From assembly GCF_004210375.1 (NCBI RefSeq), contig NC_134825.1, positions 39,736,348 to 39,800,347 of the forward strand: a DNA stretch of 64,000 nt. The letters run 5' to 3'. Each line of letters begins with the position of its first letter. Within the stretch, counting starts at the first letter, position 1. Positions 24,872-37,559 of this stretch are shown here, piece by piece. Below the pieces are notes generated by a model. It did no database searches. It worked only from the letters and a program-made list of their open reading frames with translations, and had not been told where the DNA came from. Origin of the DNA: Tachypleus tridentatus (Eukaryota; Arthropoda; Merostomata; Xiphosura; Limulidae). Made by a program: the position numbers and the translations under genes.

Positions 24872-25329
24872 TGAAATAGTAAAAAACTTGGTGCGTAATT
24901 GGAATTTGTAACTGGAGCATCTTATGTATATAGTAATTTATTAATTGTATATGTCGCAACTTAATGTAACCTAGTAAACGAATGCTTGGAATGGCATTTT
25001 ATATTTATAAAAAAACATAATTCCTTTTTGTATTTAACATTTTTATACAATATATTTCTGTAAACATCAACTATCTTAGAATAATTGAACATCAGATCAA
25101 ACAAAACTTTAGCTGATGCTGGGAAAACAGTGTACAAACCACAAAAGTTGTAACAACATACAATGTAAAAAAAACAACAACAACATTAGCCCATGAGTTT
25201 TAACACACATCAAAAACGGAAAATATTGAATTTTTCGTTGACCAAAGATAGTTAACAGATAAAATCCGTGTTCTTAACTTCAGATGATAGTATAAGAAAA
25301 AAATCAAATTTTTTAAATCTTGATTCATT

Positions 25330-25495
25330 AATGTGACGGTCAATTCCACTATTCGTTGGTAAAAAAGTAGCCCAAGAGTTGGCGTTGAGTGGTAATGACT
25401 AGTTGCCTTCCCTCTAGTCTTACACTGCTAAATTAGGGATGGCTCGCGCAGGTAGCCCTGGTGTAGCTTTGCTAGAATTTAATAACAAATCAAAC
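25330..25495 (+). mobile_element. SINE-A 3' half
   Basis: Begins at ATGTGACGGTCAATTCC and runs to the tail; the tRNA head is absent. Confidence 0.85.
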
Positions 25496-25669
25496 AATTA
25501 ATTAATGAATAATATTTATGTCCATAATGCTATGAAGTTGTATAAGATCGACCGATCTAATAGCAATATCTGTAAATAATGGTATCTTGATGTATTACGT
25601 CATAACATGACATTCCCTAAGTAAAGATATTAAATAAGTAACAAGAGTTTATATCAGCACTTGACAAGT

Positions 25670-25722
25670 GCAGAGAGCCCTCGTGAAGCTTTGCGTGAAT
25701 TTGAAAACAAATCAAACAAATC
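25670..25722 (+). mobile_element. SINE-A tail fragment
   Basis: Only GCAGAGAGCCCTCGTGAAGC and the AAAC tail remain. Confidence 0.7.
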
Positions 25723-26081
25723 ATATAACAAGATTATGTTTATGATGCTGAACCCATTTATATCCAGCTGAATTTTTAGTCTACTATACATATATTACTT
25801 CATTCATTAAAGGAGAAACCCTATCAAGGAAAATACTAATTTATTACCCGTCACTAAAAATTCACCCGATCTTCATAGATATGAGAATAGTAAATAAACC
25901 GAATTAGTTTCCTGACTGAACGTCAATTAAATATTATATCACAAAGTGTTAAACAACTGTTCTTTTATACACAAAGGTTTCTTTGTTTCCTTTTAAATAT
26001 AGTTAAAAGTCATTACAAGAAACTTTCCCAGAGGCCAAGGTTTATTAATTATCTACAATTACATTTAGTATTTTCGCTTCC

Positions 26082-26350
26082 AGGCCCGGCATGGCTAAGT
26101 GTGTTAAGGTTTTCGACTCGTGATCCGAGGTTCGCGGGTTCAAATCCCGGTCGCACTAAACATGCTCAACCTTTCAGCCGTGGGGCGTTATAAGTGACGA
26201 CCAATTCCACTATTCGTTGGTAAAAGAGTAGCCCAAGAGTTGGCGGTGGGTGGTGATGACTAGCTGCCTTCCCTCTAGTCATACACTGCTAAATTATGGA
26301 CGGTTAGCACAGATAGCCTTCGAGTAGCTTTGCGCGAAATTAAAAAAAAA
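26082..26350 (+). mobile_element. SINE-A, full length, with short target duplication
   Basis: TCGCTTCC flanks it at 26074-26081 and 26351-26358. Low divergence apart from single-base losses; the tail is A-rich. Confidence 0.92.
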
Positions 26351-26358
26351 TCGCTTCC

Positions 26359-27503
26359 CTTAATTTTAATATCGTAAATGCTTTCCATTCATTTTATAAC
26401 ATACAAATTATTCAATTGTTTCTAAGTCCCTGACATGTCTCCTCGTGTTCTAGCTAAAACAATAGTTAAAAGGACAATCAGTGTCAAAAAGGCTTTTATT
26501 TCAATAGCAGGGATTATCAGTTCGGCTGGGATAAGACGAGATCTACCACTTGAAAGACAATAAAAGAAACATGAATTAGTGAATTTTATTTTTAGGGTTA
26601 ATTGTTCTGATTAACTGTTAATCAAAATGATTGATCTGGGCCTTGAAAATGTAAAATGATTCATGTGTTACGACAATCAAGTCCAAAAGGTATTTAATTT
26701 CCGAACCTAGTCGTTATTATTTTATCTACTAACTCATAAAAAAACTACAATTTGGACAAAGCTATAATATGTGAAAACGATTAGTCATGTCTTAAAATAC
26801 ATGATTTTGAAAAGAAATTAAAAAAATATACAAAAGAACAGAAGGTTGGAATGCTAATAAAACAAATATATGTTTGGAGAATATTTTCTTATCTCCAAAT
26901 GTATTCTTAGAACAAAGTCAGATAATAATACGAATTCGAAATTTAGTCAACTTTCAATTGGAAGGAACAATCTCACTGAATTTTTTTTATTCTGTTATGA
27001 TAAACGTTTCAGTCTACACATATATACTTAAAGATGTGTGTGAAAGGGTTGACAGAACAATCCGTTTTACTTAAAAACTAATTAACATTCTTTTGATTTA
27101 TCCCTCTATCTGTAACATAAAGAATACATTCTATTGTTTCTCGTTATCACAACGTTTATAGTAAAGATTAAGATACCGTTATCTGTACCTGCCTTAGTAG
27201 AAGGTCTAAACTAGTTCACACAACGTTCAGCTTTTGGGTCTGTGATAAAATCAACGCTGGTGGCTTCCATAGTTATTCTAACGAGACCATAACTTTTTTC
27301 ATAGTGCATGACTGCTGTCTCGTGAAAGCTAGAGCTCTCAAGGTTTCACATATTGTTTTTTCTTTCATGTTTAAAACTATGTATCTATGTATTCTGGTTA
27401 GCATGCGACCCGTACCAGTGTTTTGTTCTATGTAAAAATAAAAAATAAAAAGTGGTCAGAGTAAAGGTGTACGGCTGTAGGACGTCCTTGGGTATGGTGA
27501 AAG
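26359..27503. other. Upstream flank of gene B
   Basis: No gene recognised; a 66-codon frame at 26874-27074 is unsupported. Confidence 0.55.
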
Positions 27504-27529
27504 TGACGTCAAATAAGGAAGTATATAAG
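27504..27529 (+). promoter_or_regulatory. CRE + TATA promoter of gene B
   Basis: TGACGTCA at 27504-27511 and TATATAAG at 27522-27529, again 18 bp start to start. The ten bases between the two motifs differ mostly from those of gene A while the spacing is kept, which argues for constraint on the geometry. Confidence 0.8.
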
Positions 27530-27597
27530 TGGTCTGTGAAAGATACTGGTACTGTGGTACTGTGTCTCGATTTGTTTGTCGTTAACGACTTGTAGAT

Positions 27598-28419
27598 ATG
27601 AACACTGTGGTAAGCATAGTTCAAATCATATGCTCAATAAATCGACTCCCTTTTTTGTTTAGTCTCTTAGGAAAAGAAAAGGAGTTAATTCTGTTAAATT
27701 AGATTTCTGTTTGAGGTTTAAATATAAAATTTTGCTCATTTTGATCTATTTTAATGAAATTTCACTTCTGTTCACTAAACAACTAAGGACGAATATTTCA
27801 ATTATAATTATTCTCTTCACTAGTGCAATATCTTTTACATTTTTTCTTAAATCATCATCTCATGATTTTTGTGTGGTTGACATAACACTTTATTAAATAA
27901 ATATAAAAGTATAAAAGAAAGGTTTGTAAATAAATTTAAAACTTCCTAACTATTATTTCAGTAACTTACTTCTCTCCCGAACAGTTTTCTATCGTCTTCC
28001 TCGGCCTGTTGGCCTACACCCAAGCTGGTTTACTGGGTGCTCCTTATGGTGCTGCTGTTGCTCCTTACCATCTAACTGGTGCTCCAGAAATCACTGGTGC
28101 TATTGGCGCTGCTCAAGGAAGGTACGCTGCTGCTCAAGGTAGATACGCTGCCGTTCAAGGTGCCTATGCTGCCGCTCAAGGTAGATACGCTGCCGCTCAA
28201 GGTGCTGCCGCCGCCAAAGAAGGTCTTCTTCTTCGTGCCAATGCAAACTACGGGTATTTCAACGCCCCTGGTCTGAGATATGCTGGTCTGGGATATGGTC
28301 CTTATAACTACGGCCATGCAAGTGCCTACGGTTTTGGTGTACCTAGTTATGGTATAGGTGGTGCTTATGGTCTTGGCTACGGTTACGGTCTTGGTGCTGG
28401 AAAGGCCTTCATCCACTGA
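27598..28419 (+). CDS. Gene B: secreted Ala/Gly/Tyr-rich repeat protein, paralog of gene A
   Basis: Two coding exons, 27598-27609 (ATG AAC ACT GTG) and 27985-28419, with a phase-0 intron of 375 bp (GTAAGC donor, GAACAG acceptor). The 148-residue product begins MNTVFSIVFLGLLAYTQA, a signal peptide closely matching gene A. It then has AlaGly-rich heptad-like repeats (QGRYAAA, about residues 40-75, from 21-bp DNA repeats) and a Gly/Tyr-rich C-terminus ending KAFIH. The IGAAQ block, the RYA segment and the K-[SA]-[LF]-[VI]-H end are shared with gene A, so the two are tandem paralogs about 3 kb apart in the same orientation. Likely a cuticle or other extracellular matrix protein; that role is inferred from composition and secretion signal. 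Confidence 0.88.
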
Positions 28420-28634
28420 TATATTTATACTTACAGATTTTCAAGTAAAGTGCACAAAATCAAGGTGATTTGTTTCCCAGTGTTTAGGATGCCTTTATTT
28501 TCAAAATCACGAACCACAGACAGAAGAAAAAACAGTTAATGTTTGAAACATATGCACACACACATATATAAATCCTTTGTTGTTTAATATGTATTATCTT
28601 TGTTCTTGTAACTACAAAATTTCTGAACTTAACA

Positions 28635-28640
28635 AATAAA
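28635..28640 (+). terminator. Poly(A) signal of gene B
   Basis: AATAAA 216 bp after the stop, followed by a T-rich stretch typical of a downstream element. Confidence 0.6.
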
Positions 28641-29199
28641 GTTTTACTCACAAATTTTTTTTGTTTGCACTACAAAGCGTCTCTGTATATAAAATAGAGA
28701 AAACAGATGTTTCTCAAATATCATGACGTTTTATGTATTTAAGAAATCATCATTGCACTGATCATAAAGGAGTTAGCGTTTAATGGAAACGGAAGAAAGA
28801 ACTTACATCTTTCAGCTAGTTATGTAAGTTCGAGATGAAATGAAAGGTTATCTCAGAACATGAAATGTTGCTTTCTTTATCTGTAATTGTATACAAATGT
28901 CCATCAAAACTGCAAAGCACAAAATGTGAAACCGTAAATTTGCAGGCATCTTTCCATTGACCCAACAAATCTTTATACCAAATTCGATGTATGTTCACCA
29001 AATTGTATATATATACATATATCTCTATATGAGTCTAATTAAATTACTTACCAATTCTGCTGAAGATAATTCCACCCTCTGTAAAGTAGTTACACGGTCA
29101 TACAACAGATAACAAACACTACTGGTAAACTTATATAGATATTGCTCAATAACCGAGAGATTTATTAGTTGTTGTATTCATGACTCTTGATCAAATACA
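28641..29199. other. Nothing recognised
   Basis: AT-rich sequence after gene B; a short TATATATACATATA palindrome near 29007. Confidence 0.55.
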
Positions 29200-29470
29200 C
29201 CTGGCATGGCAACGTGCTTAGGGTGATCAACTTGTAATCTGAGGGTCGAGGGTTCGAATCCTCGTCACACCAGACATTCTTGCACATTCAGCCTCTGGAG
29301 CGTTATAATATTACGGTCAATCTCACTATTCGTTGGTAAAAAAAATAGCCCAACAGTTGGCGGTGGGTGGTGGTGACTATCTGCCTTCCCCCTAGTCTAA
29401 CACTGCTAAGTTAGGAGCGGATAACGTAGATAGCCCTTGTATGGACTTGCTCGAAATTCAGAACAAGCAA
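29200..29470 (+). mobile_element. SINE-A, full length, diverged
   Basis: All blocks are present with many substitutions; no duplication seen. Confidence 0.88.
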
Positions 29471-30089
29471 TGTTAGTATATCACCTTGCAGAAACTCGCA
29501 TTAATATGAGCAATCAATTTGTTTTCTACTTCGCGTAGTTTGGCGCGAAAAAAACAACAAATTTATCAACGTAAAATGAATTTGGAATAAATTTATCTAC
29601 ATGATTTCGCACGTTATCATAAGACGAATACTTCAACTTATAAAATCTTTTTTTCTAAAACTTTTTGCAAGGTAATAAATGTGAAAATTATGAAGACCAT
29701 TCTATTCCACTTGCAAAATCTAAACAATGTTGAAAAGCATGACGTGTATAAATCATTCCACCAATCAAACAAATCATTTTTTATGGCACTACAATAATCA
29801 CAGTAAAAACATTATGGAATTTATACAGGCTATAGTAATAACTTATAACCTACTTAACCAGTCTGAAACCATTAAAGCAAAGACATTGACGAAAATTTTG
29901 TCTCTGAAATGTCGCTCGTTCAAACAAGATCCTTAAGTCTGATGAGCAATCCACTTTTGTTACACTTTTCAAGTTGTTCGAGGGAGGATAATTCAAAACC
30001 CTTGATAATAAGACATAATCAAATCATGTTGATAAATATCGATTGAATTATGATTTATATATGAATTTAGTTCGATTTTTTCTCTGGTT

Positions 30090-30975
30090 CAGATCTTGGA
30101 CACGAGTCCCACAATTTATTATGTTACGCATTAAGATTTTAAATAGACTAAAACTGAGCTAAATGATAATTTAAATTTAGAAGTTAATTAAATGTTTATT
30201 CGTATGAAATTTATGATGTCAACAAGATTGATACACAGTTTTCTTTCTTAATATATATTTTAATATACAAACAATGATACAACTTATAAATAACAGTTAT
30301 TACAAATAATGATTTATATATAAAAGTTTTACAAACTTACAAACTATATTGAGTCCTCTATCTGCTCTGGAACTCTTTTGATATCGTATCGAGGGTTCAC
30401 GATGAGAGAATTAATTTCGGGTTGACATCGGTACAACTTACTTAACGAGGAGTTAGCTAGCTCTTTGCTGATCACACGCGCATTCGAAGTCAAGTTTTTC
30501 ACATCTGAATTAATGTAATGTTTTCGTAAACATACTAACGTCCGATGTTAATCCTCAGAAGTTAAATGGTTTATAATGTTTAAAATCTATAATATTTCCT
30601 GGTCAATATCTGAAGTTCCCGATTAATAAGCGTTAATCACAGTTTTAGTTTCAGAAGTTTATAGTATACCAACTGCAGCAAACTAATAATATATATACTG
30701 TTGCTTGATACGTCGTGTTGGTTTTTTTTTAATGAGCTGGTTAAATTTCTAGAAATTCCACCTGGACCAACAACACTAACAATATACTAGTAGTTTCATA
30801 AAATGTATACTGTTGATTCTTAAACTCGAGAATCTTTTACAAATTTAGTGAATAGGCGGGAAGTTTGTAATACATATTTAACAAAATAAGTTATAGACAT
30901 TTCTAAATATATATTTTACTAGAACAAACATTGTTATTACAATAAATCTATAATAGTAAATCCATCACAATAATA
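30090..30975 (+). repeat. Unclassified interspersed repeat R1, copy 1
   Basis: Shares long diverged blocks with 51085-51780 and, inverted, with 54905-55965. Examples are AACAAGATTGATACACAG, TTTTCTTTCTTAA, CGATTAATAAGCGTTAATCA and AATACATATTTAAC. It has no reading frame and no obvious terminal repeats. Confidence 0.65.
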
Positions 30976-31527
30976 TCTAATACCTCAGAAAAAATTCGAA
31001 GCGTTACGTGTTGAAATAAGTTATCAAAGTACTATGTTCTTATAACTTACATGAGAAGGAAGCTAGCTTAGTGTTAATGAAGTAAGCCCAAATTTTGCTT
31101 AAACGTGTCGTACATGAACGTAGATATTAAGTTGGAGCGGTACTTATAAAGGTTTATACTCAGATTAGTAGTTAAAATGTGTCAGAACTCAGTTCTTATA
31201 GTGAACTTAATAACCATTAACTGTATTGATTTTAGCTTGAAAGGATTAACTTCTTAGTAAGCCAAGCTGTATCATCATGATGTTCAGTTGTTTTTGGTTG
31301 TATATCATGTGACAATGTGAAAATACCAACATTTGTTTGTAAACAACAGTCGATGTATGAAAGCGGTAACTCCAAACTGTAACTGTAACAAGAGGAAATG
31401 CGAACGTCATAATGGAAAGACAAATGGGTGTAATTTTAATGTCGTAACACGTCTGATAACTAGAATATGCAACTTTCAATCACATTGGACATCAACTTAG
31501 ATTGCATTTTACCATCTTTCTGACCCC

Positions 31528-31638
31528 TCCCCCAAAGGCTCATCTGGGTGTCTGCAGATTTATAGAAATAGAAATGTGGTTTCGATACTTGCTAAGGGCA
31601 GAGCACGGATAGTCGACGGTGTAGTTTCGTGCTTAAAT
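31528..31638 (+). mobile_element. SINE-B, tail hit by a SINE-A
   Basis: Has GTCTGCAGATTTATAGAAA, GGTTTCGATAC and GGGCAGAGCACGGATAG. The young SINE-A is inserted at its tail. Confidence 0.75.
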
Positions 31639-31921
31639 TTTGTTTGTTTTGTTTGTTTTGGAATTTCGCACAAAGCTACTCGAGGGCTATCTGTGCTAGC
31701 CGTCCCTAATTTAGCAGTGTAAGACTAGAGGGAAGGCAGCTAGTCATCACCACCCACCGCCAACTCTTGGGCTTCTCTTTTACCAACGAATAGTGGGATT
31801 GATCGTCACATTATATACCCCCACGGCTGGGAGGGCGAGCATGTTTAGCGCGACGCAGGCGCGAACCCGCGACCCTCAGATTACGAGTCGCATGCCTTAC
31901 GCGCTTGGCCATGCCAGGCCG
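31639..31921 (-). mobile_element. SINE-A, young subfamily, inserted in a SINE-B tail
   Basis: An 11-bp duplication CGTGCTTAAAT (31628-31638, 31922-31932) is part of the SINE-B tail just upstream. The long GTTT tail and GGGAGGGCGAGC mark indicate a recent insertion. Confidence 0.94.
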
Positions 31922-32401
31922 CGTGCTTAAATACTATGATAACTACATTAATAAGTTATATATATATATTAGTCACACAGATCTTTGTCAAGGTAATTAT
32001 CTCTTGTTTTACAATATCTATGAAGATAAAGTAATAAATGCAGATTAGAAATCTTTTAATGTAACAATGAATTATATATTGTTTTGTATTCAAAACACGT
32101 AATTATGCTAACATTAGCAAAAACAGTAGGGGTTTTGTAGCCAAGTTTATGCAAGCTTGGAAGAAAAAAACTCTTGTTTAGTTAAAATTATTACTTTGTT
32201 TACCACAATGAACATATTTTATTATTACGATTGTTTATAAAAAATACAAAGAAACTGAAGAAACAGGAAGAATACTGATGTCAAACAAATATGCTTCCTC
32301 ATCCATTCTAATTACTGTTTTAGTAAAATCTAGGCTGAAAACTACGTGTCGTGGTCTTTCATTTATGTATTGCGTTTTGAGTATCTCGTTTCAATGACCA
32401 T

Positions 32402-32483
32402 CAGTAATCAACTGTTATACTGATGTTCCACCTTCCCTGATACAGTAATCAACTGTTATACTAATGTTCCACCTTCCCTGATA
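32402..32483. repeat. 41-bp direct duplication
   Basis: CAGTAATCAACTGTTATACT followed by a TTCCACCTTCCCTGATA block occurs twice in tandem with one mismatch. Confidence 0.9.
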
Positions 32484-32584
32484 CTTCTTCTTAATGAAAA
32501 GTGACGTATTTATAATATATTTCTCGTTGTTCATCGCTGACGATACCGATATCTTTAGAGAAATAGTAAATATGTGTGTAAGCA

Positions 32585-32755
32585 GCTCATATTACAACCA
32601 AACTTTTTGAATTTATCGAGCATGTTACTGACTTTGTTTTTTCTTAAAATTTTCTCAGTAACGTCTTTAAAAGCAATCCATGACCCTTTGTCAAATTTCC
32701 TCAATGTCCTTTTGAACTGTTTGTCCGAAATCAATTTCCTAATCTGAGATCCAAA
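32585..32755 (-). mobile_element. Internal fragment of the TIR element protein (copy 3)
   Basis: The - strand reads FGSQIRKLISDKQFKR, then WIAFKDVTEKILRKNK and KFKKFGCNMS. These match the same segment of copy 1 (VGSQIKKILEST, YGKMGCRMS) and my memory of the family. No terminal repeats or promoter were found around it, so it is a truncated scrap. Confidence 0.6.
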
Positions 32756-35263
32756 AGATATGCTACAAATATAACAGAATATACTTGGATCATTTACATA
32801 ATCACCTGTTGCCACAGCGAAGAATAAATAACATTGATAATATATATATATATCCAAGAATACGCACAAACAAATACTGCCCAAAACGTTAACGGTTTAT
32901 ATACTAGGGGTGTTTGTTTCTCATAAATTCCAGAACGATTGATAAGACTCACATTGCGATTGGTCTAAAAAAATCTATAACCAGTGGTTATTAACATGTT
33001 AAGCATAACCAAATGCGACCCGATTTCGGTGAAAATGACTCATTTACGTAAAAGTAGCATGACGTTTTGTAAAAAAACTGTACGTGATACAGAAATACTA
33101 ATATCATTTTGATATTCAACGTATATGAATTACAGTAGAACATGTAAAAATTTCAAATCAATGAAACCATTGCATGTCTGTATAACAGAGAAAATTAAAA
33201 AGCTTACCGGTCGTTTTATGTACGATATCAAGTGGTTATCATTTACTGGTCTGTTAAGAGTGGCTCATCAGTGTTATGTGGTTGTGCTTTCAACCAAAGG
33301 AATTACTCTGAAACGCTAAAGTTCCAACAGTTCTATGAAACGATCAAAAGAACATCTTTGTATACCTAGATCACACTGACATCTGACCTTTAATGCTGTT
33401 ACTTCATTTATAATGTTGTGCTGTCATGACTAAATAAACTGTTGGTATGGGCATTTGCACCAAATTAAAATAAAGTACAGAACAACGTTTCGACCTGAAC
33501 ATAGCCAACTCTCTTCCCATAATTAGGTGCAGGTAGTTTGGTTGAGTACAATATGAGTTCGAGCACCTAAAACACTCTAATAATTTCAGATTTGTTCATC
33601 TGTTGTTCCATATTCCTATCATTTTTAAAATATTATCAGACTATCTTCAATAACTTTTCAATACTAGTATGCTGTTAAACATTTTCCCTGACTTTATAGT
33701 TTTCGTACGTTTAACTTTTTATTTCTGTATGTTTTGTCTTTGCTTATATTTAAATTTCACGTCAAGATTTCACACACACACACGTTAATATGTGTGTGTT
33801 CCTTTCACATTTCCATATTTGATTAGTCAGCACCAAACTTGACACCGTGATTCAGTGATTATAAGTATTTTGTTCAGAAACAAACTTTCTAATGTGGTAT
33901 TTTTGCTGAAAATGAATGTTTTAATATATGTAGTCAAAGTAGTCATTGCTCCGAGTGTAAAGCAATTTGCATTTAAGATTAAAAATATTTTTCATATTCT
34001 AAAAATTAACACTTTTTTTTGTATAATAGCTAAAACCTACAAAATAAATGTCCAAAATTTTCGATAAACTTTGTTGTTTTATCTGCCCTAATTTTATGTG
34101 CAGTTAGTAAATTTGACTAGCTTCGTAACCACAATAAGAATACAAAATAAATCAAAATTATCATTTTTTTTTAGAATTACTTAAAATTGGACAGGAAACT
34201 GCGTTTACTTACACTAAATAACTTAGACTTGTTAACATTATACATCTGTTTATAATTAAATTTTAATGTCAATATTATCAGACTTTACAGGAAACTGTTG
34301 GTAAGACTTTTGTATCTATATACATAACATATTTCCTCCTAGTCATCACGCTCTAGGCTAATCCAACACTAGAAGTCTCAGGCATTAGACCAGTCAAATA
34401 TTATATACTGATTTAGTTAAACATCAGTCTATTCACACACTAGTCAAAACTAGAATATTAAGACATTTTGTTAATAAAACATTAGAATGTCAAGACACTA
34501 GACAAGTCATAGATGTAACTAGTCAAGCACTAGATTTCTCAGATTTCAGTGTTTCTTCGCAAACTGTATTGTGATTACGTTTACGATTTTTAATAACACT
34601 GCAAAATATTTCCAGTGTTAGCTTCAACTTTACACTTCATAGGAGTATTTGAAAAAACATAATATTATGAAACAAACTTTTCTAAATACGCTATTTTCTA
34701 TGTCATTCTCAGGTTTGTTTCGAAATTTAGTTTTGGAAAGTTCTTTAATGAATGTGTAGTTGTGTATAATGTTGTATACATTTAAGTAATTTGTATAATT
34801 TAAGTAACATTAACTTAAATGCAAGGAAATTTCACTTTTCGATTTATTTCTATCAAAATTATCTCTACTCACTTCACAAATAACTCAAATTGTTTCTTAT
34901 TTTAAATATTTTTGTAGTAATCTCCTTGAAATATCGTTTTCCGTTTTTTAGAGTGGGTACCATTAATTTTCACACACTTGTTTTATATGTATGATGTAAA
35001 TATCCAGTAACCATTTAAACTGATAAACAGTTTAATGAAACAACTTTAACAAATTGCAGATCTATGAAAAAAAATTCATTTGTAACTTTTCTGTTACGCA
35101 CACTAATCAAAACTGGGAATAAGAAATGTAGTAATCTTTGAGAAAATACTTTTTATATTTTCACGTGACGCAAAATTCATTTTATGTACGTTTACACAAA
35201 GAACGATATTTTCTTTTATAATGAATTGATAACATTACAAACCTTCATCAAAATGAACAAAAG

Positions 35264-35382
35264 CTTATTTTTTCGTTAAACACGAAATTATTTAATGGGC
35301 TATCTTTGCTTTCTCATTGCAAATATTAAAAAGGAAGTTTTTAGCGTTATAAATCCTCAACATTACGGCTGAACTACTGGTG
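35264..35382 (-). mobile_element. SINE-B, diverged
   Basis: AATGGGCTATCTTTGCTTTC and TTTTAGCGTTATAAATCCTC match the complement of SINE-B along its length. Confidence 0.65.
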
Positions 35383-35654
35383 CACGAGTTGAAGAGTTTA
35401 CAACGAGTGTGGATGACTAATAAGAAAAATAAATGTGTAAAATTCTATATAACATTATGAAAGTATTAATTTTAGTTCATATTTCATATCTAAATTAATT
35501 TTTTTTCTAGAGCAAAAAACATATACGATACTTATATTTTTCGTAAATTTTCTCATTGCAATAAAACTGATTACTCGTCATTGGCTATCGTATACAATGT
35601 ATCACGACTACAAGACATCGTAACAAACGAGTTATCCTTGGGCATAGCTTAGTT

Positions 35655-35920
35655 GAAATTACAATAGAACTGCTCCCTCTGATGTCAGAGACATAATTCA
35701 TCGGTTGACGCAACTATAAGAATGCTTGATTCAATATTACAGATACAATTAATCAGTGGACATAATAAAAACGCTTTTCATTTCAATGTATGAGAGAGAA
35801 TTCATCAGCTGTCATCACAATAAAACTGCTCTCTTCAATTTTAGAGATATAATTCACCAGTTTATGTCAGAACAACGCTACTCCATTCAGTGTCAGAGAC
35901 AGAATGTTTGAGATTTCTTT
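35655..35920. repeat. Diverged tandem repeat, about 60 bp x 4-5
   Basis: Units carry ATAATTCATC(A/G)G, ACAATA(A/G)AACTGCT and CAGAGACA blocks in the same order. Confidence 0.7.
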
Positions 35921-35989
35921 AGCACAAATGGGTATCCAAAATAAGCTTTGTGGTAAACGGAATACTTAATATTTCAAAAATATCCATAC

Positions 35990-36960
35990 TAAGGTAAAAT
36001 TTGAGACATATTGTTAACAAGTTTATTCCGGGTAGTTCTGTATGACATGTGTGAAACTTTGCACATTCACTGCTGAACATCCAAAGTCTGCAAAGGCGAA
36101 GTCCACGCTCACAAGTTGAAGGTTAACGTCACTCAACGTCAATAACGAGTATGTCCCCCGTGAGCATCAATAACTGCTTGGCATCTCCTGCCCATGGAAG
36201 CGATGAGATGACGAATCACATCCTGTGGAAGGGCTGTCCACTCACCCTGCAAAGCTGCTGCAAGCTGAGGTAGAATCTGTGGTTGAGGTTGTCTGAAAAA
36301 CATCGTTGACGTTCACCATGATGGGTTACACATGGGGCCTAAGAATCTCTTCGACGGTTGCGCACGGTCTGATCGGAAATCTTACGTAGCCCTGGTATGG
36401 TTGAAACAGTAGACGTCGCAGTGGTGGTTTTATCCCGAAGGTGACGTAACCGGATGTAGCGATCTTGTGCGGGCGTGGTCACACGAGGTCTGCCAGATCG
36501 TGGACGGTCACGAGTTGATCCATGTTGTTGGTGACGATTCCATAGCCTTGTGATGGTGCTTGGGTGGACATTCACAGCTCTGGCAACATCTGATCGAGAT
36601 TTGCCTGCTTCCAAGCGACCAATGGCGTTGTTGCGTTGTGCTTCAGTCAGTCTTGGCGTAACTGTATTGCATGTCGGTGGCTTAACACTGAGCTATGGAA
36701 ACCGAGAACCCGTCACTTTTATAGGGATTTTGCACATGTTGCACCTGCAGAACATGCAGATCTCTCAAACAAATTTATTGGACACGAATGCGTTTTGGTG
36801 AAAAATCCGATGTGTTCCTCCATTTTCAAAGTGCACAACTTTTATTGTCATTTTGGTCTGACAATCAGTGCCTTAACACGTGTAACATCACATACTCTGA
36901 GCTTGTAACGTTATTACATATATTTCTCTTTAAAATAACAAACATATCCCTTTTGAAGAG
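35990..36960 (-). mobile_element. Tc1-type transposon relic, sister of the 48-kb copy with further deletion
   Basis: Closely matches the 48048-49200 element in the same orientation. The helix-turn-helix region (36614-36339) is kept. A further internal deletion removes the QHDNARLHTAR region, near 36297. The left inverted repeat is eroded and the right one has lost its middle (CCCTTTTGAAGAG remains). The main internal deletion junction is the same as in the sister copy. Confidence 0.82.
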
Positions 36961-37440
36961 TGTATAATAAGCAAAATCTCCCTTTTTTGTAATGATTGCT
37001 TTGGAATTTTAAATGGAGCCAGGTAAATGATCGTCAAACTTAACAGAAAAAGGATGGACTTTCTTAAGGATTATACTTAGTTTTCTTATAATAGTCCAAT
37101 ATATTTTATTTGTGATTTGTTGAGTTATTAAGCCACGAGATATCAAACAAAATGATGTGCAAGGAAGCTGAGAACTATTAATACTGTATTTATATTGTTC
37201 ACCTTAGAGTTTCTCCGTTTTTCGTGGCCTGTCGATCTGACACTGTTATAAATAGATTCTTCTATATGCAGTAGTCACGGAACACGTAAATTCTTATTTA
37301 AGTTTATTTCATGTATCATTCATTTTAAACCTGATGACGACGGAAGTAGAGCAGGAAAACTATCATTATGATAATAATAAAAAAAAACCAACAAAACATG
37401 TTCATGACGTGGGTAATGTCTCTCGTTTATAAACGTACTT

Positions 37441-37559
37441 TCTAGTGATCTAGAGCACGCCATGAGACTTACAGTAATAGAAAATGGGTTTCGATACTCA
37501 TAGTGGGAAGAGAACAGAAAGCCAGTTGTGTAGCTTTCTGCTTAACTACAAAAAAAAAA
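37441..37559 (+). mobile_element. SINE-B, diverged
   Basis: GGGTTTCGATACTCATAGTG, AGAGAACAGAAAGCC and TGTGTAGCTTTCTGCTTA in order. Confidence 0.7.

Larger units (their letters stand above)
31933..35263. other. No host gene recognised
   Basis: Holds the 41-bp duplication and TIR element copy 3. CTAG/AGTCAA-rich wording at 34320-34545 looks like a decayed tandem repeat. Confidence 0.5.

Noticed and set aside
34320-34545. ACTAG/AGTCAA-rich stretch resembling repeats
   Set aside because: No consistent period; too decayed to call.
36550-36908. + strand frames over the Tc1 copies (also 48776-49134)
   Set aside because: Antisense shadows of the transposase-coding strand and terminal region.
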